The translations under genes were made by a program, and so were the position numbers. The notes below the pieces were generated by a model. The model worked only from the letters and a program-made list of their open reading frames with translations. It did not search any database and was not told where the DNA came from. Source: an uncultured Prevotellaceae bacterium (GTDB lineage: Bacteria > Bacteroidota > Bacteroidia > Bacteroidales > Bacteroidaceae). Taken from it: a stretch of 64,000 nt of DNA. The stretch is taken from the NCBI GenBank assembly GCA_902778535.1, contig CACYYG010000011.1:103322-167321 (forward strand), written 5' to 3'. Position 1 is the stretch's first letter. Each line of letters begins with the position of its first letter. Shown here in pieces: positions 25,326 to 33,067 of the stretch.

Positions 25326-25358
25326 CCGAATGAAAGTTCCTTCGACGAAAGTCAAACC

Positions 25359-26732
25359 TTATACTCTCCTTGCCGGACGGAGTGTTTCGACGATGCGGGC
25401 CAGCTGGTTGGGAATACGAATCTGCTGCGGACACTTTGGCAGACACTCTTCGCAGTCCTGGCATTTCTTTGCCCAGGTGGCCTCGTCGGGCAGAGCCTTC
25501 TTGAAACCGTCGGCGAACAGCTGTTTGCGCTCCTGATAGTTGGCTGCATTGGGGTCGGGTAGGGGAAGGATGTGCTCGGTGACGGCCTCGTTGTAGTAGG
25601 CGAAGTTGGCGGGAATGTTGACGCCGTAGGGACAAGGCATGCAGTATTCGCAGGTGGTGCAGGGAATGGTGGGGAATCCCGACATCTGGTCGGCTATCGA
25701 GGCCAGCAGCTGGTTCTCCTGCTCGGTACAGGGCTGGAGCGGCGAGAAAGTCTCTACATTTTCTTTCAGATGATCCATGCGGTTCATGCCGCTCAGCGTA
25801 GTAAGGATGTTGGGATAGGAACCTACCCAGCGGAATGCCCAGCGAGCCGTGCTGTCGTCGGGATGGACGGCGGCAAGCTGGTCTTTCAGCTCTTGTGCCA
25901 TGCGTCCGAAGGCTCCTCCACGCAGCGGCTCCATCACCACGCATTGCACGCCTGCCTTTTCACATTTGCCGTAGAGATATTCGGCGTCGGCATCCGAGCG
26001 GCGTCCTCCTCGCATAGAGGCGTGGCGCCAGTCAAGGAAGTTCATCTGAATCTGGCAGAAATCCCACTGGTACTCCAGCTGGCGGTCGAGAAGCCAGTCG
26101 AAGTCGCGCACATCGCCATGATAGCTGAAGCCTAAGTGCCGTATGCGGCCTGCCTCACGCTCCTTGAGCAGGAAGTCGAGGATGCCGTTGTCGAGGAAGC
26201 GTCCCTTGAGCGAGTCCATGCCTCCGCCGATGCCGTGCAGCAGGTAGTAGTCGATGTGGTCGACGCGCAGGCGCTCAAAGGAGGCCTCATACATGCGCTT
26301 CGATTCGTCGAAAGACCACAGGCGGCGGTTCTGGTTTGACATCTTAGTGGCTACGAAGAATTTTTCGCGTGGATGGCGTGCCAGAGCATTGCCTGTAAGC
26401 ACCTCCGACTGTCCGCCCATGTACATTGGCGCCGTGTCGAAGTAGTTCACGCCGTGCTCGATGGCGTAGTCCACCAGCGTGTTCACCTCGTCCTGATTGT
26501 TGGGCAGACGCATCATGCCGAAACCCAAGAGCGAGATCTGCTCGCTGGAGCCCCGCTGGGTGCGGTAGGTCATTTGCGGTTGAAGTTGGAGGGCTGAAGG
26601 CGAAGGGTAGGTTTTTGGGGTTGCCAGCGCCTTCCAGGGGTCTAATGCCATCATGGCTACAGCCGAGCCTGCACCAATGCCTAACTGCCGCAGAAAGTGG
26701 CGGCGGTCCATTTGTTGTCCATTCTTTTTCAT
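25359..26732 (-). CDS. Aldo/keto reductase with C-terminal 4Fe-4S domain and Tat-like leader
   Basis: A 457-residue oxidoreductase. The leader MDRRHFLRQLGIGAGSAVAM has the RR-x-F-L twin-arginine pattern, so it is probably exported folded. The AKR barrel follows, with the catalytic Asp/Tyr in HGVNYFDTAPMYMG, Lys in FFVATKM and His in YYLLHGIG. The C-terminus carries two ferredoxin-type clusters, CTTCEYCMPCPYGVNI and CQDCEECLPKCPQQI. Members of this fused family are common in Bacteroidales; substrate unknown. Residues near 45-55 (PSPSALQLQPQ) look like repeat-derived low complexity. Confidence 0.9.
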   Translation of the reverse strand: MKKNGQQMDRRHFLRQLGIGAGSAVAMMALDPWKALATPKTYPSPSALQLQPQMTYRTQRGSSEQISLLGFGMMRLPNNQDEVNTLVDYAIEHGVNYFDTAPMYMGGQSEVLTGNALARHPREKFFVATKMSNQNRRLWSFDESKRMYEASFERLRVDHIDYYLLHGIGGGMDSLKGRFLDNGILDFLLKEREAGRIRHLGFSYHGDVRDFDWLLDRQLEYQWDFCQIQMNFLDWRHASMRGGRRSDADAEYLYGKCEKAGVQCVVMEPLRGGAFGRMAQELKDQLAAVHPDDSTARWAFRWVGSYPNILTTLSGMNRMDHLKENVETFSPLQPCTEQENQLLASIADQMSGFPTIPCTTCEYCMPCPYGVNIPANFAYYNEAVTEHILPLPDPNAANYQERKQLFADGFKKALPDEATWAKKCQDCEECLPKCPQQIRIPNQLARIVETLRPARRV

Positions 26733-26777
26733 GCTGGTTCTATTTTAATTATTGGTTGTTTGTTAACGGTTGTTGAG

Positions 26778-27134
26778 TCAGTATCTGCTCTCTTTCTTCT
26801 GCACCCACACATGGATGATAAACCCTAACAGGACGAAGGCGAGGGGAATGAGCAGCAGTCGGTTGGAGAACGTGAGCCCGTAGATGTGAAGCACTGCCAG
26901 CATCGCCACGCCAAGACATATAAACGTCAGACCTATGAAGCGTCCCAATCCCCATGTCCACATGGCAAAGGCAATGCTCGCCAGGATAGCCAGAAGAAAG
27001 AAGTGCAGCTGCTCAGTCAGCACAGGGTTGCCTTGCCGATAGAGCCAATAAGGCACAGCCAGCGTTGCCGCCAGCAGAGCCGTTGCGCCAATGCACCAAT
27101 ACTTGTCCTTTCTTCTGAAATCCATGCATCGCAA
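26778..27134 (-). CDS. Small multi-pass membrane protein, unknown function
   Basis: 118 residues with four hydrophobic segments (for example GATALLAATLAVPYWLY, FLLAILASIAFAMWTWGLG, LLIPLAFVLLGFIIHVWV). Basic residues cluster at both ends (MDFRRKDKYW, QKKESRY). No recognised motif. It has its own -7 box (TAACTTTG on the minus strand at 27150-27157) and lies 45 bases before the aldo/keto reductase gene. Confidence 0.7.
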   Translation of the reverse strand: MRCMDFRRKDKYWCIGATALLAATLAVPYWLYRQGNPVLTEQLHFFLLAILASIAFAMWTWGLGRFIGLTFICLGVAMLAVLHIYGLTFSNRLLLIPLAFVLLGFIIHVWVQKKESRY

Positions 27135-27275
27135 GCCTGTTTACGGCTGCAAAGTTATTGAAAAAAATGGAGGATAGGGCCAGTTGAAAAAAGTTTTTTA
27201 TGCAGGAAAAGATAAAAAAAGTTAATTGTAGAAGAAAACTCTCCTCACAACTCTCTCTACTTAACACTTTTTTTG

Positions 27276-27283
27276 TACCTTTG
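27276..27283 (+). promoter_or_regulatory. -7 box of the rpsF operon
   Basis: TACCTTTG at 27276-27283, about 47 bases before the rpsF ATG. The -33 region is not clear. Confidence 0.65.
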
Positions 27284-27329
27284 CAGCCGCATTTTTGCAT
27301 AACACTTTTTTTAACATTTAAAAGAACGT

Positions 27330-27677
27330 ATGAATCAGTACGAAACCGTTTTCATTTTAACTCCCGTTTTGTCTGACGATCAGACAAAGGAAACGGTCGC
27401 AAAGTTCAAGACACTTCTCACCGACAATGGTGCAGAAATCGTGAGCGAAGAGGCCTGGGGACTGAAGAAACTGGCTTACCAGATTGAGAAGAAGACCTCT
27501 GGGTTCTACTTCCTGATGGAATTCAAGGCCGAGCCAGAAGTGATTAAGACACTGGAGACCGCCTATCGTCGTGACGAGAAGGTGATCCGCTTCCAGACAG
27601 TGAAGCTCGACAAGTATGCCGTCGAGTATGCTGAGAAGCGCCGTAAGAAGTATGCAACTAAAGTAGAGGAGGCTTAA
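27330..27677 (+). CDS. rpsF: 30S ribosomal protein S6
   Basis: 115 residues, the usual length. It begins [18 protein letters not shown] and has the S6 core [20 protein letters not shown], followed by the basic tail [13 protein letters not shown]. It binds 16S rRNA as a heterodimer with S18, whose gene follows after 3 bases. First gene of rpsF-rpsR-rplI. Confidence 0.98.
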   Translation: MNQYETVFILTPVLSDDQTKETVAKFKTLLTDNGAEIVSEEAWGLKKLAYQIEKKTSGFYFLMEFKAEPEVIKTLETAYRRDEKVIRFQTVKLDKYAVEYAEKRRKKYATKVEEA

Positions 27678-27680
27678 ACC

Positions 27681-27947
27681 ATGGCAGAACAGTCAGAAAT
27701 CCGTTATCTCACCGCTCCTTCCATCGACACGAAGAAGAAGAAGTATTGCCGCTTCAAGAAGCTCGGCATCAAGTACATCGACTACAAGGACCCCGAGTTC
27801 CTGAAGAAGTTCCTCAACGAGCAGGGCAAGATTCTGCCCCGTCGCATCACCGGCACCTCGCTGAAGTTTCAGCGCCGCGTGGCTCAGGCCGTGAAGCGTG
27901 CACGTCAGATTGCACTGCTGCCTTACGTAACCGACATGATGAAGTAA
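27681..27947 (+). CDS. rpsR: 30S ribosomal protein S18
   Basis: 88 residues. The family core is [19 protein letters not shown] followed by [20 protein letters not shown], with the RRITGTSxKxQR rRNA-binding signature. Partner of S6 in the small-subunit platform. Confidence 0.98.
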   Translation: MAEQSEIRYLTAPSIDTKKKKYCRFKKLGIKYIDYKDPEFLKKFLNEQGKILPRRITGTSLKFQRRVAQAVKRARQIALLPYVTDMMK

Positions 27948-27969
27948 TAATGAAGGAGGACGCAAGACT

Positions 27970-28518
27970 ATGGAATTGATTTTAAAAGAAGATATTATCG
28001 GTCTGGGATACAAGAACGATATTGTAAACGTAAAGTCGGGCTACGGCCGCAACTACCTGATTCCTCAGGGCAAGGCCGTCATCGCCTCTGAGAGTGCTAA
28101 GAAGATTCTGGCCGAGAACCTGAAGCAGCAGGCCCACAAGCTGGCTGCCCAGAAGGCTGCCGCCGAAGAGCGTGGCAATGCTCTGGCTGGTGTGGCTCTG
28201 ACCATCGCCGCTAAGGTGAGCACCACAGGCCAGCTCTATGGCTCGGTGAACACCGCCACCGTGGCTGAGGAGCTGAAGAAGCTGGGTCACGACATCGACC
28301 GCAAGATTATCACTATGCGCGACATTAAGAAGGTGGGCGAATATGTGGCTCTGGTGCACTTCCACAAGGAGGTTACCGCCGAGATTCCCGTTACCGTCGT
28401 TGCCGAGAATGCCGACGAGTTGAAGGCTGCTGCTGCCAAGGAAGAGGCTGCTCCCGTTGTGGAGGAGGCTCCCGTCGAGGAAGAAGTTGCCGAGGAGGAA
28501 GCTCCCGCTGCAGAATAA
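27970..28518 (+). CDS. rplI: 50S ribosomal protein L9 with acidic tail
   Basis: 182 residues. The N-terminal rRNA-binding domain reads MELILKEDIIGLGYKNDIVN and VKSGYGRNYLIPQGKAV; the central helix and C-terminal domain follow. Ordinary L9 is about 148 residues; the extra C-terminal 30 are almost only A, E, P and V (EEAPVEEEVAEEEAPAAE), as in other Bacteroidota. A GGAGG occurs 12 bases before the start. Confidence 0.97.
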   Translation: MELILKEDIIGLGYKNDIVNVKSGYGRNYLIPQGKAVIASESAKKILAENLKQQAHKLAAQKAAAEERGNALAGVALTIAAKVSTTGQLYGSVNTATVAEELKKLGHDIDRKIITMRDIKKVGEYVALVHFHKEVTAEIPVTVVAENADELKAAAAKEEAAPVVEEAPVEEEVAEEEAPAAE

Positions 28519-28555
28519 CGCTGTAAAGCAACATCATTGATATTACAACGCTCGT

Positions 28556-28589
28556 CCCGGCCGTCTGCTTGCAGATGGCCGGGATTTTT
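28556..28589 (+). terminator. Terminator of the rpsF-rpsR-rplI operon
   Basis: CCCGGCCGTCTGC (28556-28568) pairs with GCAGATGGCCGGG (28571-28583) with one G-U, followed by ATTTTT. Confidence 0.9.
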
Positions 28590-28655
28590 CATTTGCCTTT
28601 CCTAAGACGAAATAGAAAAACGGAAACGTAGGAGGCGGCGCTCAATCGTTGATCG

Positions 28656-29528
28656 TTAGTTGTCGGTTTCCTCATTTCCCTTCTTGAACATCCCGGCAAG
28701 GTACCTCTCAATTTCCGTGAGTACGTCGGAGTGGTCGGGGCCGGCGGCATAGCCGCTCGAGGAGATATCACCTTTCTCAAAATAAATGGACAGACTCCAC
28801 GACGAGGCGTCGGTGATGTCAAAGTCGGGATAGTAGTCTTTACCTATTTCATAAAGCTTACCGCTCTCCACCATGTCGCGGACACGCTGGAACACCGAAT
28901 CGGCCACCACTATGGTGGTGTCGGTATTAGCGCCTGCCCTTGGTCCCCTACGCCTTTCCTCTTTGAGGGTCAGCGTGCCACTCTCGCTGTTTTCGTCGCG
29001 CTTCAGCGTAAGTCCCCTTCTCCAGCCGGCGAAACCGTTGCCTGCTGATGTGGAGAATGACAGCAGCCGTCCTTCAGGCATCACCGCCGGCTCGCGGTGC
29101 TCCACCTCATAGTCGATGGCATCAATCAAAGTCTGCGAGTCTTTATAGATGCGCTCTACCTCATCGATGACGCGGTTGGCACGCTCCATGTCGGTGAAAT
29201 ACTCTGCCAAGGCAGCCAGGCGCTTCTCACCTTTATTCTTGCCGCAGATGGCATCGATGACCTTTTTGGGCGCCTGCACACGATTCTGTTCCTCAACCAC
29301 CCGCTCACGAGTTGCCTTCAGAGATGTGATGCTGTATCTGCTCACGTTTTTCACATAGCTTTCAACGCGATTATGGTCTCCCAGCCAGAACGACAGACAC
29401 TGCCAGTAATGCATGTCCTGCATCTCCTTCAGCGTCTGGTTCATCTCCTCCGTCCACTTCTTCTTCTTGGCAAAGACTGGCCATGCAAACATCATTGACA
29501 TTGCCAATAAAAAAATAGTTTGTTTCAT
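28656..29528 (-). CDS. Exported protein of unknown function
   Basis: 290 residues with a signal peptide (KQTIFLLAMSMMFAWPVFA, cleavage after the final A) followed by KKKKW. The mature part is helical (MNQTLKEMQDMHYWQCLSFW, VERIYKDSQTLIDAIDYEVE), then a beta-rich half (GTLTLKEERRRG, WSLSIYFEKGDIS). The pattern of the second half hints at a small ligand-binding or inhibitor-like fold, but I do not recognise the family. Monocistronic; convergent with rplI. Confidence 0.7.
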   Translation of the reverse strand: MKQTIFLLAMSMMFAWPVFAKKKKWTEEMNQTLKEMQDMHYWQCLSFWLGDHNRVESYVKNVSRYSITSLKATRERVVEEQNRVQAPKKVIDAICGKNKGEKRLAALAEYFTDMERANRVIDEVERIYKDSQTLIDAIDYEVEHREPAVMPEGRLLSFSTSAGNGFAGWRRGLTLKRDENSESGTLTLKEERRRGPRAGANTDTTIVVADSVFQRVRDMVESGKLYEIGKDYYPDFDITDASSWSLSIYFEKGDISSSGYAAGPDHSDVLTEIERYLAGMFKKGNEETDN

Positions 29529-29695
29529 ATAACAAGCTTGTTGGTTAGTGCTTGCAAAAATAGTAATTATTTTTGAGATAGAGATATTTGTTTAGAGTTA
29601 TTTATGCTTATCGATGGAAAAACATTCTCTCCGGTAGCTGTTTTATCGTTACTATAAACACTTTCCGCAGCGATTTGTTAACAAAAGAAAATTTT

Positions 29696-29759
29696 AGTAA
29701 CCACGTGGGTTACTGTCAGTAACCCGCGTGGTTACGAGCAGTAACCCACGTGGTTACTG
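29696..29759. repeat. Three tandem interrupted palindromes
   Basis: AGTAACCACGTGGGTTACT (29696-29714), a middle copy AGTAACCCGCGTGGTTAC (about 29718-29735) and AGTAACCCACGTGGTTACT (about 29740-29758). Each folds on itself; period about 22. A further half-site TTTTAACCC follows. They lie in a 530-base gap between 28656-29528 and the abi gene. Confidence 0.85.
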
Positions 29760-29768
29760 TTTTAACCC

Positions 29769-29909
29769 ATGAAGCAGGCTCTCGCCACGGTCGTCAACTC
29801 CGACACCTACCAGCGTCTGCAACGCGACGCCACCGGCCTTTATCACCAGAGCTCCCGCTATGTCTACAGTTTCCTCGACAGTGAGCTGAAGACGGGGAGC
29901 GTGAAGTAA
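29769..29909 (+). pseudogene. Possible gene remnant, 46 codons
   Basis: ATG 29769 to TAA 29907-29909 encodes a hydrophilic peptide beginning MKQALATVVNSDTYQRLQ and containing SSRYVYSFLDSELK. It is GC-rich compared with its AT-rich surroundings and reads like the C-terminal end of a larger protein. No promoter of its own is seen. Family not recognised. Confidence 0.35.
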
Positions 29910-29975
29910 TCAGAATACTATTACCGGCAAGTCCCTTTGATGAATTATAATATATAAAAGGTATAAGACGAGTAA

Positions 29976-30018
29976 AGCGGGAAGCCTCGGCGACATCCAT
30001 CGGCCTCGGCTTCCCGCT
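29976..30018 (-). terminator. Hairpin downstream of abi, same family as 30937-30977
   Basis: AGCGGGAAGCC (29976-29986) pairs with GGCTTCCCGCT (30008-30018). Placed 41 bases past the abi stop; the minus-strand 3' side continues TTTAC. The loop shares GGATGTCG with the second copy. Confidence 0.6.
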
Positions 30019-30058
30019 CTTGTTACCTATTGAGTGAATCAATGAACCTCTGCGAGTC

Positions 30059-30721
30059 TTACTCCCAATTCATCCGTCTGCGAATCTCCGTACATACAGA
30101 TGCAAACCGCTCTTGAGCCTCAACCCATTCTGGCAGGTCGCGATTCATCCAGCCAATCACCTTCAGCATCTCGGCATGAATCTCTTCAACCCTCGCAAGA
30201 TTCCAACAGATGGACTCGTTGTGGAAGATACGGTTGCGTAAACGACGAAACGTGTTGAGCGGCGCTGACACATTCCTTCGCTGCCGCTCGCGACGGGGCA
30301 TGTAGGGGAACGCACGTCGCAAAGCTTGCCATAGCGTCCGCTCATACTCCGTGTTCAGCAGCGACACCCAAAATCCGAGCGTCAGTTCTGCTACGATTTT
30401 CGATGGCGTAATCTGCTCATGCCGAGCCGTGATGTGCTGTCCCGCCTCTGTGATGTAGCGGTTCAGGCTGCGTAGTCCTGGCGTTGTCGGAAAGATGGCG
30501 TACCAGTCTTCGCGTCCCGTCATCGTTTCCAACTCACGGCACAGTGCATTACGCAGCGTCACCTCCAGCACCGACAGACTCACGTAGAGCGATTCCGCCA
30601 GCATCAGGTTGCACTCATAATGGCGTATCGCCCGCGCCTCGTCATCAGGGTAAAGCGCAAAATATCGCTCCATCCGTTTCGTTGAGAACACTTTTTCCAG
30701 AAATTGTTTGGTCAGTTCCAT
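30059..30721 (-). CDS. Abi-like HEPN-domain protein (abortive infection family)
   Basis: A 220-residue all-helical cytoplasmic protein. It matches the Abi_2/Abi-like family: an N-terminal MELTKQFLEKVFSTKRMERY, a central LAESLYVSLSVLEVTLRNAL, GFWVSLLNTEYERTLWQALR, and the diagnostic LNTFRRLRNRIFHNESIC, which carries the R-x4-H RNase motif (RNRIFH) of HEPN toxins. Expected role: RNA cleavage leading to growth arrest during phage infection. No partner protein is adjacent. A strong plus-strand promoter overlaps its start codon and would make an RNA antisense to its leader, so control may be by RNA rather than protein antitoxin. Flanked on both sides by related hairpins. Confidence 0.82.
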   Translation of the reverse strand: MELTKQFLEKVFSTKRMERYFALYPDDEARAIRHYECNLMLAESLYVSLSVLEVTLRNALCRELETMTGREDWYAIFPTTPGLRSLNRYITEAGQHITARHEQITPSKIVAELTLGFWVSLLNTEYERTLWQALRRAFPYMPRRERQRRNVSAPLNTFRRLRNRIFHNESICWNLARVEEIHAEMLKVIGWMNRDLPEWVEAQERFASVCTEIRRRMNWE

Positions 30722-30738
30722 AAATCTTCGTATCTTTG
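30707..30738 (+). promoter_or_regulatory. Plus-strand promoter overlapping the abi start codon
   Basis: TTTG (30707-30710), 20 bases, TATCTTTG (30731-30738): a full consensus match pointing away from abi, with no protein-coding gene behind it. Confidence 0.75.
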
Positions 30739-30743
30739 CACCG

Positions 30744-30801
30744 CAGTCCCGGTAGTTCCTCTCCCAGACATTCAGGTGCTGGTGATGAATCCGGGTTTTT
30801 T
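30744..30801 (+). ncRNA. Candidate antisense RNA over the abi leader
   Basis: Predicted 58-nt transcript. CCCGG (30748-30752) can pair with CCGGG (30791-30795), which is followed by six T (30796-30801), a terminator shape. A nested ATTCA (30770-30774)/TGAAT (30786-30790) stem stacks on it. The RNA is wholly complementary to the predicted abi 5' leader (about 30818 to 30722). Confidence 0.5.
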
Positions 30802-30824
30802 CATGCCTTTTCGTTTACTGACTG

Positions 30825-30832
30825 CAAAGGTA
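30825..30832 (-). promoter_or_regulatory. -7 box of abi
   Basis: Minus-strand TACCTTTG at 30825-30832; transcription would begin near 30818 and give a leader of about 97 bases. No clear TTTG at -33. Confidence 0.55.
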
Positions 30833-30936
30833 CGAAACATTCTTCATATTACATCTTTTTGGAGTGAGTTTCTTAGGACGGACACAAAAAGAACGCCACG
30901 ACAGACGGCTAATATAAAAAAGTGGAGAAATAAAGA

Positions 30937-30977
30937 GCGGGAAGCCGCGGCCAACGGATGTCGGCACGGCTTCCCGC
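30937..30977 (-). terminator. Hairpin after the DNA glycosylase gene
   Basis: GCGGGAAGCC (30937-30946) pairs with GGCTTCCCGC (30968-30977); on the minus strand the stem is followed by TCTTTATTTC. Second copy of the hairpin at 29976-30018. Confidence 0.65.
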
Positions 30978-31000
30978 ATTTCTATGGAAACAATGACATG

Positions 31001-31780
31001 TTATGATTGTGCTTCTACAATTCTTTTTATTATACGCCAGCTCTTTAACTTATCTTCAAAACTCATAGGTCTGGAGTTTGAAGTCGAAGGCAAAGAATGA
31101 ATTCTATACCTACGCTTCAATTCCTCAACAGGACAATTCTGCTCAAACGTTTTAGTCGTGTCACCTGTTCCATTCAATATAATTGTTGTTATGGTGGGAT
31201 GCAATAGCAAAAACTTCTCAACATCATTGGGTACATAATCTTTAATATTTGCATCGAGATTCCCCACTCTATCTACCTCTTTCATGCAGTCCCAAAGAGC
31301 AATATGATTATTGATAATGAAATCTTTATCTGACATTCCGCTTGATCTTTCAAATAAGCTTTCCATAATTCTATAGAACGAATTATTAGACTTGTTCTGA
31401 TAATACGCTTGAGCTATAAGAGATTTCTCGCTCGGAAACGTTCCTAGAATTAGAACAAATGGTTCTTCGCCACACCATGCTTCTAATCCAGTTTTTAGAT
31501 TGGATGATGTAACAGGTGCTTCTTCTCTTTGGGGCTGAATGGCCTGAATAATAGCCCTACTGCCATCAGACACTTTGATTCTTCCCGATTCAATAAGTCT
31601 GATGAACTTCTCCTCGGTCATATCAAAGATGCCAAAGTCATCTTGACCATAAAATCCAATCTTTCTCATTTTTGCTCTAATTTGTTTTTGTTCGTTTCTG
31701 CCTGCTGAACATCTTTGCCGAATTAGAGACACGATTTGTTCTACCTCTCTTTTAGTAAATAAAGCCTTTCCTTTCATCAT
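31001..31780 (-). CDS. DNA glycosylase of the uracil/hypoxanthine superfamily with an extra N-terminal domain
   Basis: 259 residues. The C-terminal ~170 match family-6 (hypoxanthine/deoxyinosine) DNA glycosylases: motif 1 is FVLILGTFPSEKSL followed by AYYQNKSNNSFYRI, the middle is HIALWDCMKEVDRVGNLD, and the closing motif is HSLPSTSNSRPMSF. Such enzymes remove deaminated purines or uracil from DNA. The first ~85 residues (LFTKREVEQIVSLIRQRC, KIGFYGQDDFGIFDMTEEKF) form a separate helical domain I cannot name. Lower GC than the core genes, and next to the abi gene in an accessory stretch, so acquired or defence-related use is possible. Gene 31792-32841 lies 11 bases upstream. Confidence 0.75.
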   Translation of the reverse strand: MMKGKALFTKREVEQIVSLIRQRCSAGRNEQKQIRAKMRKIGFYGQDDFGIFDMTEEKFIRLIESGRIKVSDGSRAIIQAIQPQREEAPVTSSNLKTGLEAWCGEEPFVLILGTFPSEKSLIAQAYYQNKSNNSFYRIMESLFERSSGMSDKDFIINNHIALWDCMKEVDRVGNLDANIKDYVPNDVEKFLLLHPTITTIILNGTGDTTKTFEQNCPVEELKRRYRIHSLPSTSNSRPMSFEDKLKSWRIIKRIVEAQS

Positions 31781-31791
31781 TGTTATGTTTT

Positions 31792-32841
31792 TTAATCATT
31801 ACATGAGTAAACTACACGCTTTTGTAACTCTTTTCCTGTGTATGTTCTCTTGGTACCATCCATAAATTCTATTGATACAGATGTTAATTCTAGTCTTGTG
31901 GCAATCTGTCTCGGATAGAAATAATAAAGATTTTGAAACTCGAACTTACCATTATACTTCCCTTGGGGATTTTCAAATTCCTCCAACGTTCTGGGAGCAG
32001 GGTACATTGGTCCTACTCCCTTTGCTGTCCACGTATATCCACCATGCCACAATTCACGAACAGGATCGTTGACGGGGTTTAAAAAACGACCTTTGAACGT
32101 CACGTATTTCATGACTTTTTGGGAACAATTAGTGAATTGTATCGCCAAAGACATGGTTGTCTCATGATCAACAAAGTAGTACTTTACGTCAATAATGAAC
32201 GGGTCGTTGGTTTTGTAGAGATGTGCTGTTAACAGCAGATTCAGTTCCCTCTCCTCCTGGGCTTCTTTGAGTCGGATTGAATCTTGTCGTTGTTTTTCTA
32301 TCTTAGCTATTGAATCACGGACAAATCTTTCACGCTTTTGAATGGAGTCTGCAATGAATTTATTTCTTTTCTCAAGTGAATCCTTTACAAATTGTTCTCT
32401 ATCGAAAGCATCTGCAAGGCGATTATAATAATCATAAATTGCCAAATAGATTTCTCTCTGTTTAGCTCTGATTTTTTCGCTATTATCGTGGTAATCCCAA
32501 ACTTTGGCTTTCTTTATCTGTTTATAAAGGGGTCTGTCAAGTGCTTTAATTCCAGAGATATAGCCAGCCTTCCTCTGATTGTAAACAAAAGCCCAATCCA
32601 TGCTCTTGTGAAAAGCATAGATTATGATAGTGTCCCCAGCCTTCACTAAGTCTCCTCTCTCTGTAGACGTATAATATCCTCTGGAAAAATAGGGATTAGG
32701 AGTACAGTCATGAAGATGATAATCTTGTCTTGCAACAATAGTTAGTTCCTGTGAATATGACGGAATAATAGCGGTTATCAGTAAGATAAACACTACCAAG
32801 CTGCGGATAGGTTTGCTTAAATGCCACAAAAATTGCATCAT
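31792..32841 (-). CDS. Exported protein with SH3-like and coiled-coil regions
   Basis: 349 residues. A signal segment SLVVFILLITAIIPSYSQ is followed by an SH3-like stretch (LTIVARQDYHLHDCTPNP, VYNQRKAGYISGIKALD). A charged coiled coil spans residues about 135-205 (REQFVKDSLEKRNKFIADSI with repeated KRxxFxxDSI units). A C-terminal beta domain follows, with TMSLAIQFTNCSQKVMKYVT. Likely periplasmic or lipid-free envelope protein; family not recognised. AT-rich, cotranscribed with the glycosylase (11-base gap). Confidence 0.7.
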   Translation of the reverse strand: MMQFLWHLSKPIRSLVVFILLITAIIPSYSQELTIVARQDYHLHDCTPNPYFSRGYYTSTERGDLVKAGDTIIIYAFHKSMDWAFVYNQRKAGYISGIKALDRPLYKQIKKAKVWDYHDNSEKIRAKQREIYLAIYDYYNRLADAFDREQFVKDSLEKRNKFIADSIQKRERFVRDSIAKIEKQRQDSIRLKEAQEERELNLLLTAHLYKTNDPFIIDVKYYFVDHETTMSLAIQFTNCSQKVMKYVTFKGRFLNPVNDPVRELWHGGYTWTAKGVGPMYPAPRTLEEFENPQGKYNGKFEFQNLYYFYPRQIATRLELTSVSIEFMDGTKRTYTGKELQKRVVYSCND

Positions 32842-32879
32842 TGTTGTTTAATATTTGATGGACTCCTATTTTTCTATTA

Positions 32880-33053
32880 TAAAAGGCGCAGACTTTCGCC
32901 ATACGCCGCACGGTTCACCACAAACCACATACATATATGGGAAATCTGCGCCCGTAGTGGGGGCAGCCCCAATAAAGTATGTTCGCTCGTAGCATGGTAC
33001 GGTGGTGATTGTGCGGCTATCGAGCAATATGTCTTTGCACTCTTTGCAGAATG
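32880..33053 (-). ncRNA. Candidate structured small RNA, about 175 nt, with possible pseudoknot
   Basis: Complementary segments nest as follows: GCCGCAC (32905-32911)/GTGCGGC (33011-33017); TCACCAC (32915-32921)/GTGGTGA (33002-33008); ACATAC (32927-32932)/GTATGT (32977-32982); and a GGGG/CCCC hairpin (32959-32970). GGCGCAGA (32885-32892)/TCTGCGCC (32945-32952) crosses these, giving a pseudoknot or an alternative terminator fold. On the minus strand the end reads TCTGCGCC followed by TTTT, and a TAATTTTG -7 box precedes it. No known RNA family was identified by eye. Confidence 0.6.
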
Positions 33054-33059
33054 CGAGGG

Positions 33060-33067
33060 CAAAATTA
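33060..33067 (-). promoter_or_regulatory. -7 box of the candidate small RNA
   Basis: Minus-strand TAATTTTG at 33060-33067. The -33 TTTG is not evident. Confidence 0.5.

Noticed and set aside
30744-30801. tRNA gene in the gap upstream of abi
   Set aside because: No acceptor stem, T-loop or anticodon arm can be folded; a short terminated RNA fits better.
32877-33062. 61-codon minus-strand frame in the candidate small RNA
   Set aside because: Composition is not protein-like and base pairing explains the sequence better.
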